A stretch of 64,000 nucleotides of DNA, from the NCBI GenBank assembly GCA_013368325.1, contig JAACJK010000117.1:62001-126000 (forward strand), read 5' to 3'. The notes beneath the pieces are model-generated. The model was not told the DNA's origin. It saw only the letters and a program-made list of their open reading frames with translations, and ran no database searches. The translations under genes and the position numbers were made by a program. Positions 46,701 to 55,797 of the stretch are shown one piece after another (within the stretch, counting starts at the first letter, position 1; each line of letters begins with the position of its first letter). This DNA comes from Ephemerocybe angulata (taxonomy: Eukaryota; Basidiomycota; Agaricomycetes; Agaricales; Psathyrellaceae).

Positions 46701-47292
46701 GTGCGCCTCGGCAAGAATGTCGCCCACACGTTGCCAGATGTGTATGTAAGTAAAAGCAAGAACACCGTTGACACGGTCATCTGGACAGGCTTGAAGAGAT
46801 AGATCTAGGGGGCCGCAAAGTCATTGGCAGTAAGTAAGGGGCCATTCTAAAGCGAGCAGAAAGACATACCTGGCAGACGGCTGCTCCCAATCCCGCCCAA
46901 ACGGTCCCAAGGAACAAAGACCTGAAAGTCAAAGCCTCGTCGCCATCGTCGCGGACGTCGACAGCAAACCTCGACACGTCCTTTCCAGTCGTTATCACCG
47001 GCTCTCCATTGACATACTCGGCGTCGTCGTCGTCGAGAGAGGTATCGTATCCGCCCTCTTCGTCGATGACTTTGACCGATCCCGAGTGGTCGGATGAAGA
47101 GTCCTGCGGCGAATGCTTCTCGTCCATGGCAATGGCCGTTTCAACGTCACCTCCTAAAGCGCCCTTCTCGCTGAGCACTCCTGGAGTCGGCAGTTTCTCG
47201 TTGACGACTTCGGGAGGTGCCAAGTGACCTTCATCGGTGGCCACAGTGGTGTCCTGGCGAAGGCCCTTCTCCTCAGAGGGGGTGGACGACAT
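43738..47292 (-). CDS. Oligopeptide transporter, OPT/ISP4 family (813 aa, 18 exons)
   Basis: Eighteen exons join in phase: 47292-46870, 46804-46622, 46564-46490, 46429-46362, 46293-46230, 46088-46061, 45984-45729, 45673-45645, 45581-45511, 45451-45106, 45051-44969, 44915-44805, 44741-44615, 44550-44533, 44477-44260, 44204-44145, 44078-43860 and 43800-43738. An acidic cytosolic N-terminus of about 120 residues precedes some 14-16 hydrophobic helices. OPT landmarks are clear: YGLVGLLRPLTVYPAEMVYW, LLNGFSVFCLASQ, LSFDWQYIG, SMWSHDV, RWPKIGPVQVDT and the terminal GNVDYCNGNGAL. OPT proteins import tetra- and pentapeptides or glutathione-like substrates with protons at the plasma membrane. The 18-nt exon 14 and 28-29-nt exons 6 and 8 are unusually small. 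The full-length fit to the family makes the model strong. Confidence 0.9.
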
Positions 47293-48754
47293 GCTGGGTA
47301 GAGGGGGGCAAAGCCTGCCAAGCGACTTCTGCTAAATGAGATGGGGGCGAAAGTCTTCCTATGATAAGAAGCCTAGAAGTCCTTTTTGAAGGGCGAGAGA
47401 AAAATGAGCGCCGATTGCGATTCTGCGAACCATCTGGAGAACTTCGATGGGAGTCGCATATCAAAAAGTGCGTGCTATGAGCTTCTTCTGTGCCAATCCT
47501 AGACATGCCAACCTTGCATGTGTACCATTCCGCTATGTAGGCGAAGAGTTCTTGAAATGGAGCCAATCAGATCAAGATATGTGAGTTCGTGGGGAGGCAA
47601 GGAATTTTATGGGATCCTGGAAGCACCGACTCTCTCAAGTGCGAGAGTTGCCAGACTCTATAAATAGAGGCGACCTTCAGCCTCTCTGCATGACCCACAT
47701 GGATTCACCCACAACCCATTCCATAGGTCCAGACTCGCCGTCCAAAGCATGATAGCGATGCACCTAGAACCACAGCGAGTGAAGTCAAAGAAAAGGGCAA
47801 GGCTGAGTTATGCCTCCACTGGTAGAATGCTGAGAAGTGTGCGGCGGTGCTGGGGAATACCTCGGATCGCTGGTCTCTCCAATAGAGAGCTGGACTCATC
47901 CATGTGCAGTGAACGGTCGAACGAACTAGATGGTCCGCGTGGCGGTATTACGAACTCGCCCAGAAGATGAATAGGCCACCGTCCGAGCGCGAAGCACTTG
48001 TAGATGGGACTAGGACGGGGCCAGAGTATAGAAATCAACATCGCCTTGATTTTGTTCAATCGCATTGAACTTCTTGGTTCCATCTGTTCCTGGCGAAATG
48101 ACAGAAGTGATGTTTGGAGTAAGTATGTGCGCTCGGGATGGACTGACCGGGTTCGCTCCTCTATCTCGTCAAGAGCATATGGAACGTTGAGCCGATCCCC
48201 ACTCAACACCTCCCCCAGAAGCCTCCTGAATCTTGCTCAGACTGCCCAAGTTACAGTGAAAAGCACGCCATGCATTGCAATTTGCTGGATCACGGCGGCG
48301 GCCCTGAATTACCGCACATCGAGCCCGCTGTGTGTCCTGGATTCGAAAGATATTGGAATTTGGCAGCTCTAGAAGCCAAGTCCTCCCAACGTCCAAGCGG
48401 TGGGGTGAGAGCAGAGTGCAAAGTTGAAAGGGCGCCAACCGGCGCAGTTTGGCGAGGGCGACCCGCCCTAAACTAAACATGTGACAGTAACAGGAGCGTG
48501 ACAAAGGCTATTAGGGGCTACTAAGCGCTAAGCGCCCACCGCCCAAACGTTGCATCCGCTCCGTCCAGTTAAGTAGTAGAGCAAGCAACCACGTTTATAT
48601 ACTCAAAGCATTGAAATAAGTCTTTTTCGTGTCAGCCAGCTTTAAAACGGGGGTACCCTAGGGGCTAGGTGGCACAAACACAAACACAATCAATTACAAG
48701 ATTTGACGGAACAGGAGGGAACGCCCCGACCTAAGAGGAATACCAGTTCTAAAT
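47293..48754. other. Intergenic; no gene recognised
   Basis: Promoter region of the OPT gene and 3' flank of the DJ-1-like gene. A TATAAATAG box on the plus strand (47659-47667) has only a very short downstream frame, so no gene is called. Confidence 0.4.
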
Positions 48755-49453
48755 CTACTTCAGCTCAATGCCTTCCAAGAGGTATGCGTATGGATCCGGC
48801 TCTGCACCTCTGGGCACGTACTCCGACGCCTCCATCGCAAGCTTCACGATTTCCGGATCGAAATGCACCCTCGAAAATTCCGCTCCGAGGTCCAGTCCAG
48901 CAGTAACCCCCGCCGCACTCCACACCTTCCCATCTACTACGAACCTCTTGTTCGTGACCCACTTGACCTTATTGAACCTCTCGAACGCCCCCTTCTCGGT
49001 AACAAATTTCAACCCCCACTTGTTCGTCGCGGCGTGCACGCCGTCCAACAAGCCGGTCTGCGCCAGGAGCATGGACCCGGTGCACACAGTGAGGAGGGCC
49101 TTGAGACCGGCGTACTGGGTCTTGAGGAACGCGATGCACTCTGGGGAGAGCTCGAGGAAGGGGTCGGGCCCGGGGACGATGAGGTAGTCAAGCGCAGGGC
49201 AATCCTTGAACGTCGTGGATGGCGGCTGCACGGGGCCAGATGTGGCTTGGATGGGCTTGAGGTCCCCGGCGTACGAAATGTAGTGCCAGTTGATGATGGC
49301 GGCTTTCTTTACGAGCGCCTCGGGGAAGTAGGCGGGCTTGAATAGAACTTGGGAGTGCTGGTTGATATAGTCAACTGGGCCCGCGGCGTCGAGCCATTGG
49401 TGATCAGGGGTGAGGAGGACTCCAAATTCGATGGGTGTAGTAGAATCAATCAT
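48755..49453 (-). CDS. DJ-1/PfpI family protein (232 aa, single exon)
   Basis: A single 232-aa frame with the class I glutamine-amidotransferase-like fold. The early FGVLLTPDHQWLDAAGPVD strand-helix, the LDYLIVPGPDP segment, and the nucleophile elbow LLTVCTGSMLLA with its Cys (about residue 124) match ThiJ/PfpI proteins. A conserved SAAGVTAGLDL segment follows. Family members include isonitrile hydratases, glyoxalase III-like enzymes and stress proteins, so the substrate is undetermined. The length is usual for the family. The ATG at 49453 is the first in frame. Confidence 0.88.
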   Translation of the reverse strand: MIDSTTPIEFGVLLTPDHQWLDAAGPVDYINQHSQVLFKPAYFPEALVKKAAIINWHYISYAGDLKPIQATSGPVQPPSTTFKDCPALDYLIVPGPDPFLELSPECIAFLKTQYAGLKALLTVCTGSMLLAQTGLLDGVHAATNKWGLKFVTEKGAFERFNKVKWVTNKRFVVDGKVWSAAGVTAGLDLGAEFSRVHFDPEIVKLAMEASEYVPRGAEPDPYAYLLEGIELK

Positions 49454-49956
49454 TGCTTGAATTGGTGAGGAAGTGAGGTGCTCGATGTGGGCTATGATGT
49501 TGTGCTATCTCGTGTCGACTCCCTTGCTTTTATGTCTCGCCAGTACACCGTGTATCCGGCTTGGAACGTAATAAACAATGCCTTATTCTGCTGCGGACCC
49601 CGGTTCATCACCTTAAAGGAGAGTAGATTGGTGGAAGCGCCCACGAGAACGTCGAGAAGTACCTAAAGACCTGGCGTGCCGACCTTGGAAATCACACACA
49701 CCTGCTGCGCGATGTCTATCGTCGGACGAGCCCTGTCAACATTTAATGTCACTCAAGACAGGCGCAGGAAAATATTCTCCTTCAAGTATCGGATTAAGAA
49801 GGTGGCTAGACATCGTTGAAAGGTAGGTTCCTTAAGGTTCCTGCACTGTGGCAGCGCTGAGGACCCGTTTTGGCGACACACATCGAAGAGTGTAAAGGAC
49901 ACAGACGATTAGATATTTATAAGTACAGGCGAGATATTATATAGTCAGCCGTGATT
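49454..49956. other. Intergenic; no gene recognised
   Basis: Promoter region of the DJ-1-like gene and 3' flank of the 84-aa protein gene. Nothing else is visible. Confidence 0.4.
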
Positions 49957-50328
49957 TTAATCTTTGTTCAGCTCGGCCTGCCTTGCGCGCAGCTCCTCTC
50001 GGCTCTACATCACGCAATGCTCATCAGCCATCGTCGACGATCCGCAGCAGCTAGCACTCACGAGGGGCTCAGGAAGGTTGTTCCTGATCTGTTCGCTGGG
50101 GATGTGGGGATCACGGGCATGGAAAGCTTCCATAGGTGCGTTGCTCGACTTCATCTTGTCTGAGCCTCGTTGGAGGTCAGCAGGGTCATTTGATTTCTGG
50201 AAACAGCATGAGCGACAGCTCTGATGAGATGCAGAAGCATCATGAAAGCAACGTACAGCAGGATGGGGCAAGATGTTAAATGTCTGCTCTCCTTTCTTCT
50301 CGTTATTGTTGTTAGACGCAGGAGACAT
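49957..50328 (-). CDS. Small conserved hydrophilic protein (84 aa, three exons)
   Basis: Exons 50328-50257, 50196-50062 and 50004-49957 join in phase, with introns of 60 and 57 nt. The protein is very hydrophilic: MSPASNNNNEKKGEQ at the start, then a segment SNAPMEAFHARDPHIPSEQI, and it ends SREELRARQAELNKD. No signal peptide or membrane helix is present once the ATG at 50328 is used; the hydrophobic frame just upstream lacks an ATG. I do not recognise a named domain. The clean phase and the ordered motif make it a credible gene despite its size. Confidence 0.6.
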
Positions 50329-50796
50329 GGCTTTTGTAAGGGCAGATAGAGAGACAAGTAGCAGTAGAAGGATGCGGGTGCGATTTGATATTGACGACTG
50401 CACTTTGGTGAAGGCTTTAAACGAAATCGAGTTCGATGGTGGTGGTGCGGAGCAAGGATCAGTTGGGGTTCTGTGACGACGTTGGTGTAATGAGGAACTG
50501 CATGAACTGCGGACGCAGCTCCACGTTACTAGCTAGACCTAGACATCGGAGGCTCGGCAGGTCCAAGCGCTGGCTGTGCGAGAAGCGCCTTGTGACGTCA
50601 CCAGATCTTATCTTATCATTTTTACATGGACCAGATAGGGGCTTCTTCGCGAATCCCGCAAATGTTACTAGCGCAATACGCCTTCACCTTCAAAGCTTCA
50701 GTCATTCGAGGCCAGCAATATAGCATATCCCTTGAGTATCATCATACACCTATGTCCTTCATTTCTCCAGAAATTTAAGTAACCCACAACGGCCCA
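50329..50796. other. Intergenic; no gene recognised
   Basis: Promoter of the 84-aa protein gene and 3' flank of the DUF6533-like gene. Confidence 0.4.
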
Positions 50797-52510
50797 TTAT
50801 GCAGCGCGCTGCGCCGAAGTCCTGCTGTCACCCTCATTATTACTTTCTTCGCCGTCATCGTCATCACTGCCATCTGGAACAACCCTCGGACCAAAGATAA
50901 GCTCAGAGACGTCCTGGCGTGACATTGCTCGGTCGTATCTCTGCAGTTTGAGCAGCAAGCGGTCAGAGAATATCGGGTACAGATATCCCAGAAAGCTGTA
51001 GGTCATCAGGTGTTAGAGACTGTGATACCGTCTCAGATCCTATCACAGTTTACCTGTTGAAGATCTGAAAGTAATATCGTCAGCGCTGGGTCTAATGATG
51101 GGCCGAAGCAGGCCAAGGACCGAAATGACTGCACAATGCCGAAGACGACTTCAGTACCTCCCACCCTTCCAGTCAGCATGATGCTCACCTAGAGCAGCAA
51201 GGTAGTATTGTGCGCCTTGCCGTTGAATAGTCTTGATTAAGCCATTGCGCTGACCTCGATAGCGAACAGCAAAGGTCACAACACCGGCAGCGAGGATAAC
51301 TGCGAGCCATGTACACAAGTTAAGATCTCTGCACCACAAAATTCAGGTGAGACCACGCACTTAACGCCCCGGAGAGGGACACTATGCCTACTGCGTAGCT
51401 CAGACGCTTGTAGTATGCAGTCTCAGGCTCTTCTGGACTGCATGGGTACCCGAGCTCGTCGTCCAGCGGGCCGGTCGGTTCTTCTGTTAAATGTCAGCTG
51501 TCAGAGTATTTCACAAATTTATCTGGTGTCCTACTTACCAGTCCACATCGAACTGGTAATCCAGTATAATGCGTGAGTGGGCGCCATCATGGCCTGTTAG
51601 TGTATCAGTGTAGTTCGTATTTCGTTGACGCGCCCAGGTTCCACCCACCAGAAATAGCGCAGACAAGCCCCAGAGATATCTTCGACCTCCACCTAGAAGT
51701 GCAAACAGACAAAGGTAGAATACCGCTAGAAACTATCAGATACGATTCGGGTGAATTGAAGCTGATGGGTACCTCTGACAAGTGTTATGGATACTGTGTC
51801 GACCGCTGTGGCCCAAGGAGGCGCTCGGCAGTGAGCGCGTATTTCAATGAAAAGCCAGGTGAGACACGCACCTACGGCCAGGAGTCTGACCACTCTGCAC
51901 GTCTAGAAATGATGCCTATGTTTACTAAAATGTTCTGAGCACATTCGGTAGAATAGTCTTCCATACCTTTACCCCAAGATCGATGTGGCAGGGCATATTA
52001 ACTTGGTTGCGTCGAGTCAGCCGAAATAAAGGTTGGATGTAGGGCTGAGTCACACACTCAAGATGTCCAAGATTATCTTCAATATTGTTGTATGGCGCGC
52101 CCCGATGTAGAGAACTTTGCCGATTTTCCATGGTGGCAGAGGCCAGATCCGTTGAACCTAGAAATGATGGTAAGCTCTCCGCTGAGATATAATAGCCGAA
52201 TTTTACTTCTTCATCGAGAGTAGTCATATAGTAGTACAGCTGTACGTTCATCCACGTTTAATGGCTACTTCGTGAATCTGCCCAACTTGAACCACTCACT
52301 AACATAGTCGATCCAGGCACTTAATCTCCGTGAGCCTCCAAGCCACAAATTTAGCGCCTTAGAATAGACTCCACCCACCTTGAGCCGCGTACTGCAATGC
52401 ATTAGATAATGTGTCTACATGTAGTGGTTGGAGGCAGAGTGTCAACCCACCTCATATTCTCTCCAGGTGGAGATGGTCGCGGCAAGCTCCTCAAGTTTTT
52501 CCGGGTCCAT
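50797..52510 (-). CDS. DUF6533-like multi-pass membrane protein (approximate model)
   Basis: The 5' exons fit phase well: 52510-52451, 52391-52379, 52335-52304, 52239-52207 and 52157 to about 52089. They give a start MDPEKLEELAATISTW and the DUF6533-type core YYYMTTLDEE followed by VQRIWPLPPWKIGKVLY. Near the 3' end, a hydrophobic exon (TWLAVILAAGVVTFAV) with RNGLIKTIQRQGAQYYL and a last exon (FSDRLLLKLQRYDRAM, ending acidic) also match the family layout. The middle exons (about 51340-52080) could not be joined with confidence. The family is expanded in Agaricomycetes, sits in membranes, and has no known function. Degeneration of the middle part is possible. Confidence 0.5.
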
Positions 52511-53507
52511 CAATGGCAGAGGTGGTGGTGCTGCAAAAATGGGGGAAGTGCGTTCTTAATTAGTGACAGTATCTTTGAGTGCGTGGCTATAAGTATATAG
52601 CGAATACAAGGTCGAAACCAAGTGTATGGTAAGGTACTTGCCAAGAGTTAACTCAGGAACTCAGAGCTGAAACCCTGACTGAGGTGGCGTCCTACGTTCG
52701 CGCCCATACCGGGAATTAAAAGGTCATTCGTACTGATAAGGCCTACTGAATAGCGACTGAACTTAATTCAAGGCTTTCGTAGCCTCATAGGGATTATATG
52801 TCATACATCTCTTTGATAATCATGTAGATTGGCGCCCGACGGTATTGAAATTTGCCTATCACCTCGATCACAGGGACTATGCGGAGGTTCAGCAGAGTAC
52901 CTGCTGCAGCTAAGGTCAGCCTGCTCACATAGTAATACGTACTCAAGTAGATACCCCGCACTCTGCCAGAGACGTATAATGTGCTCTAAACACAATCGAG
53001 AGACCGGTATGCAAATATAGATTCAATTTCCTCTCCAGCTGGTAGTTGCCAAGGACGGGTGCTTAGTTGTGAGACACTAGAGACACTTAGTGTGAATGAT
53101 GTTGATACAGGAAGCATGAAAAGAGACACCGCCCAGGCAAAAGTGGTCTTCAACGGGCGGCGGGCGCCTATTATCTATATCAGTGGGTCTTCTTCACTAT
53201 CCGATGGAAGTGGGTTCCGGTTCTGCTTGCGCAGGCTAAAAATGGGTTACGTCGCAGTGGAAGACGAGGCACTACCGCCCAGGATGATCATATCTCGATC
53301 ATACCTTACACTCTGAGAGCAATGTTTAGGGCGCGCGATAGGCGCCCGCAGAAAGAAGCTTGTTTCACTAACTGAAGCGGCGACCTGACAACCTGACACT
53401 GCTTCTATTGTGATCGTAGTGTTCATTTCCACGATAATCAGGGATCTGGCGTTAGTATTCAGCTTCAAGTGCAACCACAGAAGAACAAGGAAGTGCATGG
53501 ATTTATC
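52511..53507. other. No gene recognised; flank of nested retroelements
   Basis: Upstream region of the DUF6533-like gene running into the left TSD (TTATC, 53503-53507) of the chromovirus. The right part may be the 5' end of the DIRS-like element found on the other side of the insertion, but I cannot prove this from sequence alone. Confidence 0.35.
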
Positions 53508-54057
53508 TGTCGTGAACACCGGTCAGCCTACCTATTTTCTCTTCTTTTCCTTTCATTTCTTCCTTTACTATTCATTCGTGCGCATTCCTGCACACTCTTG
53601 CACACCTTTGCACACCCTTGCACACCTTCACACTGCCTTCGCTCTTCTGAGCCTTCTCCTCACTTCATGCACAGCACGTTCGTGCTTCTTATTCTCGTGC
53701 ACAGCACGTTCACACCTTGTTCACACCTTTGTTCTCAGGCGCACTGCCCGCGCGCTGCCTTTTAGTCATATCGACTCATATGGACTCTATTGTTCTCTGG
53801 ATCATTCTATTGTTCTATTTTCGTTCGAGATCATCTGGACACATATATACTCGTAGCTACTCGTTCATTATTCCCCACTTGATCTCTTTGACTATACAGG
53901 TACATAGTCGCTTCGCTCCTATTCCCTGTATTCTATTTACCTTTGACTATACAGCTCTTGTATCTGCATCGCTGCTCGTCGCTCGTCCGACCTCTGCTCC
54001 TCTGCTCTCTACTCTCTGCTCGTCGCTCGTCCGACATCAGCCGGCGTCTTCGCCACA
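53508..54057 (+). repeat. 5' LTR of chromovirus
   Basis: 550 bp. It contains a tandem array of TTGCACACC-like units (about 53590-53632), a duplicated GCACAGCACGTTC block, and the 13-bp direct repeat TTTGACTATACAG at 53887 and 53942. Confidence 0.9.
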
Positions 54058-54504
54058 TTAGATCAAGTCCTCCCAACTGCGCCGACGTCCATCGTCCTCG
54101 CAGCCCTGCTAGCCGGCACCATCGCGCCCACCCGTTCACCCTCACCTGCAGCCTCTGACGGCTCTGAACCAGACAGCTGTGAACTGCAGCTTCACGGCCT
54201 ACAGATCGACTCCGCCTGTCTCCGATCCACCACTGATCCAGTCTGGTCCTCAGTCTACTGGTACATCGACCGGAACGGCTTAATCGTCTACACTGACTGC
54301 GCAGAACAGCCCTGCCCCCACGCTAAGGAAACCCAGGATTCTATCCCAGGCTTCTACCTCTCTGGCCTCCGTGGAGAACTAGTCCTACCACTAGTCCCAC
54401 AATACCTGCACCCTACCAGCCCGCCTAGTCGCATCCCACCCCCATCGTCGCCTCCGCCGCCGTACTCCCCGAAACTCCCCGACTACCCAAGTCCACCCTC
54501 TACC

Positions 54505-55797
54505 ATGGCTGACGCCGCATCTGCCCAACGTCTCGAAGCCCTCTTCACCAAGCTTATACAAGCTCAGGAGAAGACCAACGAGCAGCTGAACAAACTGGCT
54601 ACTGCTCAAACCCAAGCTGCCTCCGCCGTAGCCCCACCTGCACCCGCTCCAGCCTCTAACACCACCCAGGTTGGGGCTGTCAACGTGTCCACCGGCTCCA
54701 GCATGGCTCGCCCGGAGCCTTTCAAGGGAGGTTCCGCCGACGCCCGGCGATTCCTCCAGTACTACACCATGTGGGCCCGATCGAAGGAAGCTCCCCTCAA
54801 CAAGCTCAACACTACCACTGGCTTCCACGAGATTGCTCCTGAGCAGTGGATCATCCATGCCCTTTCGCTCCTGCAGGGGGAAGCCGCGATATGGGCCGTC
54901 CGCTACCTCCAAGACATCGAGGCCCATGCCACCACCCAAGCCGCCGCTGCAGCCGCTACCGCAGCCAACCAGACCGCTGTTCCCGTCACCCCTTTCCCCT
55001 TCAACGGATCGTGGGACGAGTTCGTCAAGGCCTTCAAGGCCCGCTTCATGGCCTCGGACGACAACGCCGAAGCCCAGAGGGAACTCGAGTCCATCACCCA
55101 GGGCAGCAAGACGGTTGCGCAGTACGCAGCGCGCTTCCAGGAGGTCTCCGGACGCACGGACTACTCCGAGTCAGACCTTGGCCATCGCTTCAAGCAGGGC
55201 CTCTCCAAGGACGCCCGTGCCTGGTTGACCATGGCCTCCTTCGCCAAAACGCCTGCCAGCTTCGAGGAGCTCGTCCAGCTCGCCGTCAAGGTTGACTTCC
55301 ACATGCGCGACAGCATGGCCGAAGGCCCTCGTACCAAGGGTTCCACTGCCTACTCCCCTCCCACTGCCGCTCGCGACCCCTACGCCATGGATGTCGACGC
55401 TAGTCGAAGCTCGACGGCTCGCACCCGCGAAGACTTCACCAAGCTCATGCGAGGTCGCTGCTACGGGTGTGGCTCCAAGGCCCACCTGAAGTCGGCAGGA
55501 GGACACGAGGCCACCAAGTGTGGATACTGCGCCCGCATTGGGCACACCGAGGCCGTCTGCCAGGACAAGTACCTAGGCAATGAGAAAGGCCGAGGAGCCC
55601 GACGCTCCCAGAAGGCAGCTGCCACGACCAGCGACACCCCCTTCACCCTCTTCCCAGGCGAGACCTCTGCCCCCAACGTCTCATCCCCTGCCCCTTCGAC
55701 GACACCCGAGGACCCTAGGTTTGCACGCCTGGAGGCCACCCTCGCTGAGCAGAACCGTCTCTTTGGGCTCCTCGCCAATGACAAGCCGGGTTTTTGA
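54505..55797 (+). CDS. Gag of chromovirus
   Basis: 430 aa from the first ATG. The N-terminus is a Gln/Lys coiled coil (LFTKLIQAQEKTNEQLNKL). The middle holds the retrotransposon gag domain (FMASDDNAEAQRELES, TVAQYAARFQEV). Near the C-terminus two Cys clusters end in the knuckle CGYCARIGHTEAVC (CX2CX4HX4C), which binds element RNA. The frame is open without an ATG back to 53947, about 186 further codons reaching into the LTR. The stop TGA at 55795 directly follows a GGGTTTT heptamer. Confidence 0.88.
   Translation: MADAASAQRLEALFTKLIQAQEKTNEQLNKLATAQTQAASAVAPPAPAPASNTTQVGAVNVSTGSSMARPEPFKGGSADARRFLQYYTMWARSKEAPLNKLNTTTGFHEIAPEQWIIHALSLLQGEAAIWAVRYLQDIEAHATTQAAAAAATAANQTAVPVTPFPFNGSWDEFVKAFKARFMASDDNAEAQRELESITQGSKTVAQYAARFQEVSGRTDYSESDLGHRFKQGLSKDARAWLTMASFAKTPASFEELVQLAVKVDFHMRDSMAEGPRTKGSTAYSPPTAARDPYAMDVDASRSSTARTREDFTKLMRGRCYGCGSKAHLKSAGGHEATKCGYCARIGHTEAVCQDKYLGNEKGRGARRSQKAAATTSDTPFTLFPGETSAPNVSSPAPSTTPEDPRFARLEATLAEQNRLFGLLANDKPGF
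55788..55794 (+). other. Probable -1 programmed ribosomal frameshift site GGGTTTT
   Basis: In the gag frame the heptamer reads G GGT TTT, the canonical X XXY YYZ form, and the next codon is the gag stop TGA. A -1 slip leads straight into the pol frame, whose first codon after the slip is TTG at 55794. The pol frame has no ATG nearby. Confidence 0.7.

Noticed and set aside
50005..50403. 132-codon minus-strand frame with an N-terminal hydrophobic stretch, looking like a secreted protein
   Set aside because: It starts at GTG, has no ATG before the hydrophobic part, and reads through two clear introns. The spliced 84-aa model from the ATG at 50328 fits better.
51925..52251. 108-codon open frame continuing past the TLDEE motif in the DUF6533-like gene
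   Set aside because: A GTAAAA donor and TTTCTAG acceptor remove part of it and restore the family pattern LDEE-VQRIW, so the unspliced frame is probably chance.
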